Positions 62,988 through 64,000 of a DNA stretch of 64,000 bases are shown in pieces; the stretch's first letter is position 1, and each line of letters starts with the position of its first letter. The stretch comes from Sphingobacteriales bacterium. GTDB lineage: Bacteria > Bacteroidota > Bacteroidia > Chitinophagales > CAIOSU01. The translations under genes and the position numbers were made by a program. The notes beneath the pieces are model-generated. The model saw only the letters and a list, made by a program, of their open reading frames with translations. It ran no database searches and was not told the DNA's origin. The stretch is from positions 1-64,000 of the forward strand of contig JAIXUD010000008.1 of assembly GCA_027483645.1 (NCBI GenBank). The letters run 5' to 3'.

Positions 62988-64000
62988 ATGAAATTTTTTA
63001 CAATGCTGATTACAAGGGTGGCATTCGTGTGCCTTCTTGTAGCGTGTCCAATGCTGGCAATTGCCCAGCCAGCTAACGACCTATGTGCTAATGCGATTGA
63101 TATTTTTTGTGGTGCTGGACCTTACAGTGGCACCAACATTGCCGCTACTGGCACGGGAGAACCCACTACATCTTGTACTACTACCCCGGGTAGCTTTGGA
63201 GTTTGGTATAGATTTACCGGCACTGGGGCTACAGTTACTTTAACTACCTGTGCCTCAGTTACGCCCACTCTTGATACTAAACTAAACGTGTATACGGGTA
63301 GTTGTGGTACATTTACCTGCGTGACAGGTAATGACGACAATTCAGGCTGCGCGGCCAACACTGCTTCCTCACAGGTTTCTTTTGTGAGCACGTTGGGCAC
63401 TACTTACTACATATTGGTAACCGGCTTCGGTACAGATGTAGGCGACTTTACGTTAGGCATAAGCTGCGCCTTGCCCCCTGCTAATGACTTGTGCGCTAAT
63501 GCTATTCCGCTAACCTGCGGAAGTAACGTAACCGGTAGCAACGTGGCTGCTACTGGCACAGGCGAACCTACTACCTCCTGTACCACTACTCCTGGTTCTT
63601 TTGGTGTTTGGTATACCTACACCGGTACTGGCGACATCATAACCCTTACTACCTGTGCTACGCCAACGCTAGATACCAAACTAAACGTGTATACCGGCAC
63701 CTGCGGTACGTTTACCTGTGTAATTGGTAACGACGATAACGCCGCTTGCGTGGCCAACGATGGTTCCTCATTAGTATCTTTTAGCAGTGTACTAGGTACC
63801 GAATACTATATATTGGTAACTGGTTTTGGCACCGCTACTGGCAGTTTCGGGCTGGGCGTTACCTGTGTAACCCCCTTGGTAAACGACCAATGTGCTGGGG
63901 CGATACCCATTACCTGCGCCAGTGGTACTGTATATGGTACCAATATTGGCGCTACCAATACGGGCAACCCTGCCACTTGCATTACCGCACCGGGCACTGC
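62988..64000 (+). CDS. Cys-rich tandem repeat secreted protein (partial)
   Basis: The reading frame is open from ATG 62988 to the window end, at least 337 residues. A signal peptide ends near AIAQ (about 27). It then has tandem units of about 138 residues, two complete and a third begun, each opening PANDLCANAI and containing TTPGSFGVWY, TLDTKLNVYTG, CGTFTCV and YYILVTGFGT. Each unit has several Cys, suggesting disulfides. It resembles PPC/jelly-roll surface domains; a T9SS tail is likely beyond the edge but not visible. Confidence 0.85.
   Translation, partial: MKFFTMLITRVAFVCLLVACPMLAIAQPANDLCANAIDIFCGAGPYSGTNIAATGTGEPTTSCTTTPGSFGVWYRFTGTGATVTLTTCASVTPTLDTKLNVYTGSCGTFTCVTGNDDNSGCAANTASSQVSFVSTLGTTYYILVTGFGTDVGDFTLGISCALPPANDLCANAIPLTCGSNVTGSNVAATGTGEPTTSCTTTPGSFGVWYTYTGTGDIITLTTCATPTLDTKLNVYTGTCGTFTCVIGNDDNAACVANDGSSLVSFSSVLGTEYYILVTGFGTATGSFGLGVTCVTPLVNDQCAGAIPITCASGTVYGTNIGATNTGNPATCITAPGT

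Overview
The window comes from a member of the Bacteroidota. Several independent signs agree: promoters of the TTTG-N18-21-TAnnTTTG type, almost no Shine-Dalgarno sites, GldB, and many exported proteins ending in type IX secretion (T9SS) sorting domains. SprB-type repeats, DUF2490, TIGR03032/DUF4915 and COG3014 proteins fit the same phylum. I cannot place it below phylum level with confidence. Most of the window is ordinary chromosomal core with short intergenic gaps; there is no prophage, IS transposase, rRNA operon or CRISPR array.

Layout. 1-4.3 kb: TatD nuclease, tRNA-Ser, secreted M48 protease, secreted unknown protein. 4.4-8.8 kb: a leftward tetR-tolC pair followed by a NatAB-like ABC exporter; the tetR promoter carries a perfect inverted repeat. 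9-17 kb: DUF3089 hydrolase, dcd, an LpoB/COG3014 lipoprotein pair, rhomboid protease, SPFH protein with gldB, and a beta-barrel protein. 17-28.6 kb: glycine-rich RRM protein, membrane glycosyltransferase-like protein, trhO, chalcone-isomerase-like protein, an exported KatG, Na/Pi symporter, Crp-type regulator, and galU beside a glucuronokinase-like GHMP kinase.

28.9-32.7 kb is the accessory part. It holds an intact tRNA-Ala(GGC), two degenerate tandem tRNA-Ala copies upstream of it, a GIY-YIG nuclease whose last codons are made of tRNA-Ala sequence, a fourth tRNA-like copy, and several AT-rich orphan ORFs. 32.7-36.3 kb: peptidoglycan-binding protein, geranylgeranyl-reductase-like flavoprotein, DUF4920 lipoprotein and a tRNA-Lys/Leu/Leu cluster. 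37-47.9 kb: T9SS-exported M14 and M36 peptidases and a serine hydrolase, a Csp-type copper storage protein facing a tiny His-rich ORF and a cytochrome c, then TauE, DUF2490 and Rrf2 genes. 48-58.3 kb: a T9SS FG-GAP protein, DUF4915, S4, RDD, IscA-like, uvrB and priA. 58.6-64 kb: a small secreted protein coupled to a 1273-residue SprB-repeat adhesin, then a Cys-rich repeat protein running off the window edge.

The most unusual layer is intergenic. Short degenerate 'phrases' recur in many gaps: AATAACC heptamers, GGACCACGGACGACAG-type strings, ACACAAAGAACACTAAG-type strings, TGTACATTGTAC-type strings and GATTTGAAAATCTG-type strings. They often sit side by side and directly abut start or stop codons. 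Three MITE-like palindromes (11.0, 14.3 and 44.9 kb) have no transposase in the window. These repeats and the tRNA-Ala/GIY-YIG locus are the best candidates for something undescribed.
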